64,000 nt of DNA from Apostichopus japonicus. Lineage: Eukaryota > Echinodermata > Holothuroidea > Aspidochirotida > Stichopodidae. The notes under the pieces are model-generated. The model did not search any database. It saw nothing but the letters and a program-made list of their open reading frames with translations, and had not been told where the DNA came from. Both the position numbers and the translations under genes were made by a program. Location of the stretch: NCBI RefSeq assembly GCF_037975245.1, contig NC_092580.1:7726501-7790500 (forward strand), given 5' to 3'. Numbering within the stretch: the first letter of the stretch is position 1; the number at the start of each line of letters is the position of its first letter. Positions 12,901 to 25,800 of the stretch are shown piece by piece.

Positions 12901-15900
12901 GGTCCACCACGTTCCATTAGCCTATTCAAGATTTGTATATATACTAAGGACCTTGGTTTAAAGTCTAAATTTTGAACTATAATTAGGTGGCGCTAGGCAG
13001 AATCTTAGTGAGAAAATATGGGCGCTTCAAAGCTTCCCAATAAATTGTTACGTCCCAACAGCATGTTTTATGTATTAGTGTGGTAGCAATATATGGTTGA
13101 GTATTCCCGGGTTTAATCTATGCAAAGGTTTCTGCGGTCCCTTTTATAACTAAAAAAAAAAGAAGTAGGCTCTCGTCTTGGTTGCCTCGAAGAGCCTAAA
13201 TTTATGGATTAATTACAACAATGTATCAATAGTTTCAATTTTAATGATGTAAGTCGTTCGGCTAAACCTACCAAGAACAGGGTCGCTGAGGAGATTAATC
13301 AAGGTTCCTGCGTCGGCTTGTAGGTCAAAGCAGATGGTAAGGTTTCCATAGGGTACATCAATGATGAAATGGGGATCTGCACCAACTGTTGGTGGAATAC
13401 AAACCATAATTATGTGAAGCATTTTAAAGGGTAGACGAGATTAATGGTGAATTCAAAGAGATACAATTCGATACTGAATTAAAAGATAGGAAGTATTTAA
13501 ATGTCATCATGTTTTATAAGCTGAAGTACCGTAACTGTGGTGATAAAGGACTTTCTCCAATCAGCCAGAGAGATCCCTCCCCCTTTTTTGTAGATTCAAG
13601 CTATCATGTTGTCTAAACGTGGAAATAGAGCCACTAGCAAACTTAAGTTTTTATGATCCATAAGATTTCCTTTTCTTTTTTTCCCTTCTTCTTTATCTAT
13701 TTGCAGGGTTAACGTTTACCGTGGTATTCATGACAATTATTTCAACAGAAAATCGAATAGCATATGTCCATGTTTTGGAATCAGCATTTAAAATTTTTTT
13801 TTTTTAATACAGAAAATGTGAAATGCAATGACAAAAATAAAACCTAAATTGAAGCAGAAGTCTCCAACCTATCATTGAAACCCCACAATCTTAAAAACAA
13901 CAACAACACTATCTTCATGCTGAATAACCTCACACTAAAATACATCCTATTATAATATCATATAATACATAATATATATAAAATACGTACTACATAAAAA
14001 ATAGATACTATCACATATGCTAAAGTATTTACGGCTAGGTTGACTTTCTCTTGTGAAGGGTGGGTAAAGGAGGAGAGGGAGAAGGCTAGGTTTACATTAC
14101 AGGCGTTTCTATCAAATGATTGGTTGGGTTTGATTTTTGTTTCTTTTTAACTAAATATTCAAATATTTCCGAACGTTTTGAGACACTAGCAACCTTGCTA
14201 TACATGGATAGGCACACCCTAAAAGTGTTAGAATATAAATGTCAAAATAAAATAAAACTGTTAGCAAACTGCTTATCCACTAGAGAGCCTGTGTAATAGA
14301 ATGTGATGGCTAGGTGACTCCACAATTTTAGTTGAAGGGCTTTTCTGCTTCCAAGTCACTGTTGGTGCCAATGAGTTTTAAACTTGCACACTTATCCTAT
14401 CACAAGCGCTGACTTTTCATTCCTGAGTCTAACTTGATCAAATTTTATTTGCTGGAAAAAAGAAACAGGGTGCTATATACTTTTAGTTTTGTCCCAATAA
14501 ATCACACTTCTTCATGGGTTACATACTGTTCCATACAATTGTGGGGCGTGTGACTAGAGTTCATGCAATTTGCCAAAGTAAAGTTAAAGTGCATGCAATT
14601 GTGGGACAGTGTGTAATGTTAAAAGTGCATGCAATTGTGGGACAGTGTGTAATAGAGGGCGCCATATTTCTGATTTTCAGTAGTTAACACAAAATTGACC
14701 CAAAATGTGGATACAGTTGTGGGAAAACTATTTTTTGTTTTGTTTAATCTATTCCAATGAATCAGATGGTCATTTTTTTAAGTGGTCTTCACAAAAGCAG
14801 TTGTGGGTCGTCCCATAACTGCAGGTAACATATAATTTTGACCCACAACTGCAAGTGTGTATGGGTTCGGCTGTCCCACATCTGCACGCCTAGTAAATGC
14901 ACACATGCACACGCATCGCCACTTGTCACATGCACGAAACACACAAAACAATCTCTTAATATATATAATATCCTACCTCGTGAGGCTGATAGTCTAAACT
15001 GCTGAGAAGCAGAAGCTAGATGAGAGAATACAGACAAAAACAAAGGGGAATTAGTCATTTTTATGATCCACTTACTTTCGGAGATTCATAAGATCATTTT
15101 AGAGTAAAACATTCTCTTTAACTTGAATACTAATTCGTGATTTATTTGGTATTTCATGCCGTGTCCACAATGTGAAACAAACTCAAATTAAATATTTAAA
15201 AGAAAACTGATAAGACACCCCCTATACTACCTTAAACAGAATCCTAACACTAAAACCTCAAATATTTATAGTCAGCTTCGAGTCATTGTGCCAAATCAGA
15301 AGAAAATGACCTAAGACCTGCTACCCTAACATACAACTTCAATATGAAAGGCTAGGTATAGGGCTTTCGGAGCGTACGACGATATAGCAACAAACGTATA
15401 AGTCAACCTGTTATTTGTGTCTGCATGTGAGGAAGTGGAAGACTTCTCGAATAAAGATAGCAATAAAAACGTTAAAACAAAACTAAAAAAAAAGTTATAG
15501 AAATAAGATAAGTGAAAACAGAGATCATTGCCTACCTCTACTGTTGGATTGAGGTAACTGACCGCCTGCACTGGGTAGATTAGGCTGCAGAGCTGTAAAC
15601 ATAAGCAAATGAAATACATTCATATATTATGTGGTAGAATAAATAGTACCGCAATCGGACTAGATGAATACCTAAATATTATAAATCTATTGTTATCGAG
15701 ACACCTCAACAAAATATGGTTCAGTTTACTAGGTTTTGCCAAGTATATGAATACGACCATCATTCAGCAAAACATTATATCAAAACCGAAGAGATTCCCT
15801 CATTTTGAAAAGTGAGGGAGGGGAGGGTGAGAGCGTGGGCGATAGTACATTTGCTGTCCTCATTTTTTCAACTATTTGGTAGTGATAAATCATTCAGCTG

Positions 15901-18900
15901 AAATATTCCTTATTGCAAAATAAGTGTCAGTCCAGCGGCGTAGGAAGGTACTTTTGAGTGGGGGGGGGGGGGGGGCTGAAGACTGATGGCCGGCCTGGGG
16001 GAGGGGTTTAAAGGGAAGGGGTGTGGAATTTTTTGCATTGCCAGGTGGCCCCAGATGCAATATGGTGCAATATAGCACACTTCAACACCCACTCCATTTT
16101 GTAAATAATTTTGCATTTTCACCTGGCCTTAGATGCAAGTTGGTGCTCCAAATGAGATTTTTTTCTCATTTGGAAATGAAAAAGGGGTTTTCTGACTCAC
16201 GGGGGGGGGGGGGGCTGGCGCCCCCAACACACCGGTTCCTACGCCCTTGTGTCAGTCAGTCACATCATCAATTCCTTTGTTATACAAGCTCGTAATACTT
16301 CTAAGCTTCGCTTTTGTTCTCGGAAATTTGACAAAAAGTGAACATTTTAACGAAAATGCTACAATTTTCATCGAAAGACTACAATTCGTAGGGTTTTATA
16401 AGCAGAAATTAGTCCCATTTATATTGCTACAACATCTATATACAATACTAAATTCTTTTGGTCAAGACCACAGGCTACATTCGAATTCGTTCTCACTCTT
16501 TGATAGCTTCCTACGTCACTGAGAAATTGTCCAACCAGAGGACACCGACATTTTTTTGCAATGCCCAAATTGTAGTGTTATAATACTCTTTGATCCTTGA
16601 ATGACATTTAAAGCACATTAATTGATCTTTTTTTTTCTCTAGATGGATAATATCATGAAAAGCGTTTTGAGTGTTTTTTATTTGTCCTAGAATATATTGA
16701 CGCTTAAAACTTACGCGTAGGTATTGGAAGGGTTGTTAAAGGTGCAGCAGTTGTAGGAACAATGTCTTCCGGTTTGATTACGAGTAGTGACGTCAGAGGA
16801 GTCACAAAAGAATACTTCAAGGAGAGATCAAGAGCTTTCTGTTTCAATTCGGCTTTTTCTGTTTGCGAAGATGATAATTTTTCTTTAGCTAGGTAGTCTT
16901 TGATGGTAAGGAAGGCCCACATACGTTGAGCGAAGTCTGCTACCATGCCCGGATCAAGAACCTGTCAAATCGAACAGAAAGGTATACATTGGTTTGAAAA
17001 GATGCTTTCGTTCATAATCAATAGTAGAGAGACTGCTTTAGGAAATTCGCTGTGTATAGTCCATGTGATTAAATGTCTATACCCGATAATGCCAAAATTT
17101 GTTAAAATCACTATACAATTTGACTTTCAACTTGTTCTGTCCAGTTTCATATATCTACAAATATACACAAATATACATATATACAAATATACAAAAAATC
17201 TTTCATATATCTAACAAAAGCAACATATACTATTTGATCAGCATTTTCCATAGCTAGCCCGCGAAGGAATACAGTCTCGGCCAGCCAATTTTTCGGCACA
17301 CACTCATGCATTTCAACTACGGTATGCGGACCCTCGAGTCAGTAAGCTTGGCTACCGTATCGCACTACCTTGCATAATGGTCAGTAAAGGTATGGTGGGT
17401 CTTTGGTTCCATCTCGGGCCCTCCGGTCATCCAATTATTCTATCTCTCTTGCCCTTTTCAAATATTAATTAATTACCTCATTTATTGATTTAACACATAC
17501 AGTCTGACTCTTCCTCAATGTGTGAAAACAAAAATACCAGAGACAAACATTGGTCGAAATGAACAGTGCGTATAATTATGAGAGAGAAATGTTGCTGGAT
17601 TTCGTCAGGTTATACTTTAAAGCAACAGGAACTATTTTGTCAAAGCCCTGAGAAGTGATAAATAAATAGATTGAAGGCAAATAACATAAATAACAGAGAA
17701 ACTGATCTCATCATCAAGACTTGATGAAATGAAAATTCCGTGGGTTTAAAGGATTGGTTCAGGTGTCTGACATGTCTATCTTGTATGAAAGAGCTCAAAA
17801 AGGCAAACAGAACAGTGAAGAAACTACCATGATAGCATGCTCTGTTTAGGAGATATCACGCTTTGAAGATATCAAATTTCTTTGAAAATGACTAGTAAAG
17901 AAAGACGCACTGTGAGGGTGTGATGTCACATCCTCATTTTCTTAACATGTGTGAATATATTTCAATAAAAATGAACTACATTTTTTTCACAAATCTAAAA
18001 AAATATAACCAAAAATTCTTCAGACGTTAAATCTCTGATACTTCCCTTGACAAATATGAGATCCACATGACATATCTTTTGGTTGTCAGTCATAAAATCT
18101 CACAATACATTCTAATAAAATAACAAAGACTTTTCAGAAATGTGAGGATGTGACATCACAGCTAGTCTGATTTCAGCAGTTTCTACACAATCAGATAGAA
18201 CTTTAAACTTAAATATCTCCATAACGGAATAAGATTTTGAACAGTTTCTTCATCATTGTGTTTCTTTTATTGTCTTCTTTCATATAAGATTAACATGTTT
18301 GACACATGAACTAATCCTTTAATATATTATAAAGATTCAAACCGAAATTGACAAGCGCCCCCTATTTTTAGCTGCCTTTAAGTCTACAGCCTATCAAGTA
18401 ACATTCTGCTTAGAAATCATTCCTCTTTTATTCTTTACCTGATTGAGCTCTTTTGAGACCTGCAGGCTGATATCGCGTCTTCCCCTTGCTTCTACCAAAG
18501 CCACAAGTTCATTTCCTTCATAGCCATCCGCTAATTTTCCAGCCACAAGTACCTCTTTGCCATCGAAATAACTGATAGTGTTCCCTCCTATAAGCGAATC
18601 TGCATCGACTGCTCCGTTAAGGTATTGCACGGCGATGTTGAAGAGTAATGGAGTCGCAACTTCCTCAAAGAAATTCTGCATTTGTAAAGCAGCGCTGGAA
18701 TCTGCAAACACTTTTCGGTAGATTCCTTGATTCTCTGAAGATAATCTTGTAAGTAAAATATCATCGACGTCATTTCCAAATCCAATACAGAAGAGCGCCA
18801 CCCTATCTTTTAAGTTCCTCTTGACGCCAGCAACGATTTCATATGTTCCTATTACGCCTGCGTTAGGACGTCCATCCGTTAAGAAAATAATGGCTGGGAA

Positions 18901-19861
18901 TGCCTCTTCGTTGTCCCTAAACTGTCGTGAGGCGTCAATAAGTGGGCCATAGATATTAGTACCTATTTATAGGGTGAAACAAAAAGAAAACAAATACCCA
19001 AAAGTAAGATCGTTTCCTATTGTTTGATTTTTTTTTTAGTTTTATTTACTATGCTCGGTATTGCTTGGTATCGCATGTTATTTTTTGCTATTTCTTTGTA
19101 TTTGCTTTGCGTAATTTCATATAATTGTATTGGAATGTTTGCTATTGCTTGCTATTATGTCGAATGAGTCATCTGTAAGCAACAAAGACTGTTAGCTTCA
19201 TAATACGATTACGGTAGATTATCATTGGAGTGCAAATGTTGATTGGAGATATGAAAACGAGAGCAAGTACAATGGGTTATCAGGCTGAAAAGTTAAATTG
19301 TCATAAAAAGTATAAAGTAAATATGGAGGGTTATACTGATAAGTATTACTGTATAACTGGGCAAACACTGTTGGCATGTTCTAACATTATTTTCCAACTT
19401 TTGCCGAATTTAAACAATATTGATACTTATAGGAGACACATTTAGCATATAATAAAATGAAAGATCCCTTCCCCTCCCCATCGCCTCCCTTTACCTCCAG
19501 TTGGATTCAATCTAGAGACAAACTCTTTTCCCAGTCTCTTGTTGTTACGGGTGGCAGGAATCGCCGATGTTTTCCATGCGCGGCTAACGTGTGAGAATGT
19601 CATTATGTTGAAGGAATCAATTGGTCTCAGTTGATCAAGTATCAAATCCATCGCAACTTTGGTCTGGGCTATTTTGTTACCATACATAGACCCGCTGGTA
19701 TCGATAACAAAGATGACTTTCTTTGGAGCGGGAGGAAGACCCTCTGGTGATATGTGGTGGACGAAATATCCATTTACAACCTGTACAATATAAAGAACAA
19801 GCACAGTGTTTGGGTGGCTACTAAGGCTCTAGTTTAATCGTTATTGCTCTCCTCATGTATG

Positions 19862-19896
<35 letters not shown>

Positions 19897-21996
19897 TTTC
19901 AAAATTCTCGTAACTACGTATCTATAAGCGGTCGTCTGCTTACTCGAGGCCTTATAAAGTGGCTACAGAATATATACGACACAGGTTCAAAGGTTATGAC
20001 AAAACTTTTGCAAACAAAGCTGATTAGATGGCGCTATCATTGTTTGCTCCATCGGTGAACTTTTAGAAATGTGATAGCGCCGCCGATTTCTTCAACGCGA
20101 CCCGTCTTTAAAGCTACTTTCTTATAATATTCTCACACATTTGTGACCAAATAATCGTTTCATTGCACACCAGTTGTATACCTATTAAATGAGCCGTTCG
20201 TAATAAATTATGGCTGTCCTGTATGCTCGTTTTAGTGAAAAGTCAGTTATAGTTTTGTAGCCAACGTGATATCATCCGTTCTTGTAATATATTATTTATA
20301 CGATTAAAGATATCTAACCTTGAAACAACTGTGTATATGGAACTGACGGATATAAAATGATATGTATATTAATAAGACGGGAGGGCGGGGGGGGGGGGGG
20401 TTGGACCTTCCGTGTGGCAGGTTATCGTGTTCCACATTAAGCCGTTTTCGATAACTCGGGTTGAAGATGATCCACTCACCTGCAGATCTCCCCCGTCCAG
20501 TGCGTGCTGTACATCATATCTTACTTCCAACACACCATTGAGTCCACTGGTACGAGACACGCTTGACTGAGCTGCCCTGGAGGGATTGAACAAGACGCTT
20601 GCAGATACAGCAGCAGGAGGGTTAAATAAAACCAAGGGCTCTAGAGTTGCATCAGTCGGCTCCCAAGATGATTCTAGAACTGTAATACCTTGAGGCTCGA
20701 TGACCACAACCTCTACTCTGAAATCATCCACCACCTGAAGTAAAGATCAAAAGTTAAATAGTGTGAAGACTCGCGCAAAAAGAAACGTCCAATGCCGGTA
20801 ATTTGACCTAGTTTCGAATGAGGTGTAACAGAAGTGTTAAACACCACCATCGATCCCAAAATATACACACACAGCTTGCTACCGTCGGTAATTAGACACT
20901 ATAGCGTACAGTCAGTACATACAGCTGCGGTCAATACCCACAGCACAGTATACAAACCATACAGCGATGGACATCTCAGGTCCAGCTAAACATAACAATT
21001 GACGTATCATGTTTCATTACTGTCTGCTTTTTGTAACGACATAAACAAAACGTCACTTGCAAGCAACAGAAAGTTAACTTTTTCAGATGGCCGCACGCGG
21101 TTTGGGGCGCGTCTTCAATGCCTTTAAATGATTTGGGTATAGCGCCCTCTTTCAACGGATGTCGATGGCGCTTTGACATGGAACAATTCCTTGGCAACTT
21201 AACTTATAGATCTTATTAACCGTTATATATATAAAGCTGTATACCCGTTTTCAGATAAGTATATATAGCCTATATCTGTATATTGTATAGCAGTTGTTAA
21301 ATTTACAATGTTAGTTGTGCGTAATTGGGCTAATGTATATAGATCAGTTATGCTAGTCTTTCATCATACATCTGGCCTAAGTATTGCTAGGAGAAGCAAA
21401 GACGTGAACCAACTTACTAAGATTGGAACATTACATACTTCAATAGTCGCTTGAACATGGTAATAAGAGATCCACTCCAAAAGATGATTTCAAAGGTAAA
21501 TAAAATATGTAAGTTCCTACAATTTCTCCGTTCAAAAAGAGGTAAACTTAACAAGTGAGTCATACTCCATTGCGGCCATAGAGGTAAACCTAACATGTGA
21601 GTTATACTCAAATGCTGCCATTTCAAATATGGTTATATTTCCTTTGAATCTGACTTTGAATTCTGTTTCAACTCCCTGCTCTAACATTTTTTTTTTGCAT
21701 GATGGCTTGCTGAAAAATGTCAAAACGTTTTCCCTTATGGGCTTCATTTTTCAATTATATGTTTAGGTTTGAATAATAATTTTACCTGTCCTGGTGCTGC
21801 ATTGATACGATGCTTAAACAAGCCTTTATCTCTACGGAGCAGTTCTTGGTAAGTCAGGTTAAATACAACAGTTGTCGAAGCTGCTAGGTTAACATCCACG
21901 AAGAAACGGGAAGATTGCGCTCTGATTTAGGTGAGAAAGTCAAGGAAAAAAACATTTTTATAAATGTAATTATTTATATCCACACACACACACACG

Positions 21997-22033
<37 letters not shown>

Positions 22034-22760
22034 CCTATGAATCAAGTGACAATAGGTTATAATGCGCTAGTCTATCCTACGGTGGCCTGTAGGCTCCGTT
22101 ATAACGAAACACTATGCGAACCAAATGACCACAAAACTATTTTATGGTTTAAAGAACCAAGCATCTTCAGAGAGGGTTATCCATACTTTCCAACCTGAAT
22201 GAAAAGTGCAGTTCATTGATATGCTTTAGAATATTCAGTTATATTACGGAATCACGCTATGTAATCATTATTAGTTTGCTAGATACGTACTTTTGTCTAA
22301 CTTGGGCAGCACTCTGCCCTCTTCTTCTAGCTTGAGTGTAAGCCCTCTGAGCGGCTTCCTTTTCTTTTACTTTTGCTACATATGAAACATCGTTAATTGT
22401 CCTGTAGGTAGAAATAAATATAAAGATTATAATTTATATTTATATTGTTTTCTTTATAGGTAGTAAAGTAAACAGTAAAGTATATTGTAGAAGTATTAGT
22501 TTTAAACTGCACAACAACGTCCACTATATTATATTTAAACAAAATGTTTCTTTAAACATTCATGTATATAAATGTTTCCGGCGATGTAGAGTCAAACTAT
22601 GTCATCATCAATAATTGTTCACAGTCGAAACCAAACATACTTCTATATCTTGATTGTAGACTAAACTTTCACATTCAGGTCATTCACTAAGCGCGAATAA
22701 TAATAATTGTAATAGTAGTTGTAATAATAATACTAATAATACTAATACTAATACTAATAA

Positions 22761-22801
<41 letters not shown>

Positions 22802-25800
22802 ATAATAATAATATCAAGCAGTTATTTCTACGACGCTTAAGCGACCACAAGTGTGGGAGAAACCAGCAAGGGCTTATGGAATTACAACTTACACGTCGGG
22901 TGGCTTCCAATTCAACAATTTTAACTCAAAACTTGGAATCTTTTCAATTTAGAGAGTCCTTTCAGATGGGAAACCATAGATTGCTCTTGGATGAAAAACC
23001 CAGCCTACTATTACCCGACCGGTTATCGAACCCGGAACCTCCCGTTTGCTTCACTCGGCCACAGCACCCGGTATAATTGGCGGCATTGATGTTACCTGAT
23101 CGCGACTACCATAGTATTACATCTCCCCATATTCCCCCCAATAGTAACAGTAATAATATAGTCATTCACGTTATTTTTTTAGCATATCTATCGCTTCATT
23201 TGCTAGGCATCTATCAAAAGGGTCATATCGTCTCGACTCCGCTAAAGTTACGTAATGACATTAACAGGTGATGACGTAACACTCATGATAACGGCCTGTG
23301 ATTGGACGAAGGAATGTAAACTATTGCATATAGTTATTAATTATTTATACTTGGCGTCCTGGACGCAAGGAACCAAATTATTGATATTTCACATAGTCCA
23401 ACAAAACAGGAAACTTAGGGGCGAATAATGCTTTCCAATTTTCTAGATACTCATAATTTGATATACCACTAAATTTCAAGACTGATACGTAATATGTGGT
23501 TTGATATCGTATCACTCGGGTTTAAAATTAACATGCGTTTATGCACTTACCGTGAAACTTAATCGCAAAGTTGTGTAAATTTGCGATTTTCAACATCGTC
23601 AAAGGACACGTGAAGAAGTTATCATTGATAACCACTTGATAAACCAAATGATCTCAAAAGTTGATGGGTTAGGACTAATAAGAATTTAATTTGTTTTCGT
23701 TAACTTAACTAATTTGTTTAAGTGACATGTGAGCTTATATCGGTTGAGTTCACTAAGGGGTTCAAGTCACAACCGTACATTAGTCAACCCGACTTCAGCT
23801 GTAACAATGTCTGCTGCATCGATTGGTCCGCTGAGATTTTCTGTAATTCCTTCCTGTATGATTAAAGTACCAAACACCTTTCGAGTCTCAACCATTCCAA
23901 AAAGAAGACTAATGAGAATTAAGGTCAGAATTTCGTCTTCTTTTTTTTTTCTCATATAAATTAAAAGAAAGTGCAACGCCCCCCTCCCCAAGGGTCAGAT
24001 GATGTCACCATGTTAACGGAAACAATTCTTCCAAGGGGTGAGTTATTAATTGCATTTGTAAAGTAAAACAACAGAACAAGTAAGAGAACAAGGCTTGTTT
24101 CTTCTGTTACCTTCTCGGAATGTCTTGCTTTCAGTACTTGCTTTTCTTTAATAGTAGAATCTAGCTAAATTATGATAAATTACGTTCATTATCACCATGG
24201 CAACCGAAGTTTTCTGCTAGATTGATAACAAAATTTGATTTTCCTCTCCTCCATCCCCCCCCCCCCTCCCGGCTAAATTTGGGTGAATTTCCTTCAAACG
24301 TAGTAATTTTTCTGTTCTTTTCAAGAGTTCTGTCATCCAATTCCCCCCAAATTTAGGTATGTCGTGGTTGATAGGAGGGAGGAAGTAGGGTGGGGGAGGG
24401 GGAGGAGAGGGGGAGTTACGAGGGAGGCGAAGGCTCATAATACACGAATAGTTTAGTATTTTTGTGCGATAACTTACATCAAAAATCCACTGATGAAAGC
24501 ATCGGGGTTAAAAATGAATCCAAAGCGGACTTCTTGAGACAAATCGGCGTCATTTTCCACTGTGACTAGAACAGTAGTACTTACAAAGCGAGCAGTGACT
24601 GTTGATAATATATGGTAGGTAGAAATGGTTGGATCGGGCACCTATGAAGAAGAAAGAAACTTGTATTATATTTGAATACAAAACTAGCAATAATTCCCCC
24701 AAAACGTGACACACTATTGCCGTCTAACTGTTTACAAAATAAAACACGACTGCAGATTCGAATGCTTGTTTGTAAGTGGTCATGGCTCGCCATATATGCC
24801 GCTCAATTTCCGTATATTTTGCACATCGCAACTATAACGTGACCAATTATTACATGATATGGAAGATAGATTGCATATATGATGATGAGATAGGTGAAAG
24901 AAGAATGAGCTGAATTTGATATTTCACAAGTATATTTCCAAAAATTTTTCTTCATGCAGGTGGAATGAAATGTAGCCATATTGATCTAAAGACCCTTATA
25001 GATAAGATGAAATTATATTTAAGAACATGAATAAAAGATGTTATCATTTGCAATGAGAGAATGTACCGATAAAACGTAAGACGAATATTACAATGATATA
25101 TGTACACTGGCGGATCCAAGGGGGGGGGGCCAAGGGGGGCCATGGCCCCCCAAAGGTGAGCCAAAAAGTGTTTCCGAACATCCGCTAAATCATATGACTG
25201 GAAATTAAAAAAATCGAGAGGAATAGCAGTGGTAGACTAGTCTTAACCTTTTCGTTTTCTGGTTTAAAATTAAATGCAGAGCTCCCAACTGACCCGCAAT
25301 TCGCGGGAATTAGACCCGCATTCTAACACCCAAACCCACTGACCCGCACAAGCGTCCGAAAAAACCGCATTGTAATTGTCAAGTATACATAAAAAAAAAT
25401 TGGCATCAAATTTTGACTTAGCAACCATCATTTCTTTAGCATTTAGCATAATAGAGTATAAAACCTCCTTTACAGCATCATTTGAACCTCAAATTAGCCT
25501 ATAATTCTTCTACTTTTTCATTGGGGGGCTCAGCCCCCCAATGAAAAAGTTGAGGGGGCAAATGCATGATAAGCCCCCCAATATTTACCAAGGCTCCGAA
25601 ACGTGCATCTGCCCATTTTTCAATGCATACTTGTCGATCTGTCCGATGCACACGTATACTATATAGGTGTAATAATTTTAGTAATTGCTGGGGACCCTCG
25701 GCCCGTCCCCTGGATATAGACCACATTGTCACCCCAACCGCGTCTTCACACCCCGTGAAAAGTGGAAGCAGTGAGTGTGAGTACCGGTAAGCGTAACACA

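Noticed and set aside
14977-15001. Nearer acceptor (...ttctcag) for the ITIH-A microexon
   Set aside because: A stop follows in the required phase; the acceptor at 15016 keeps the frame open.
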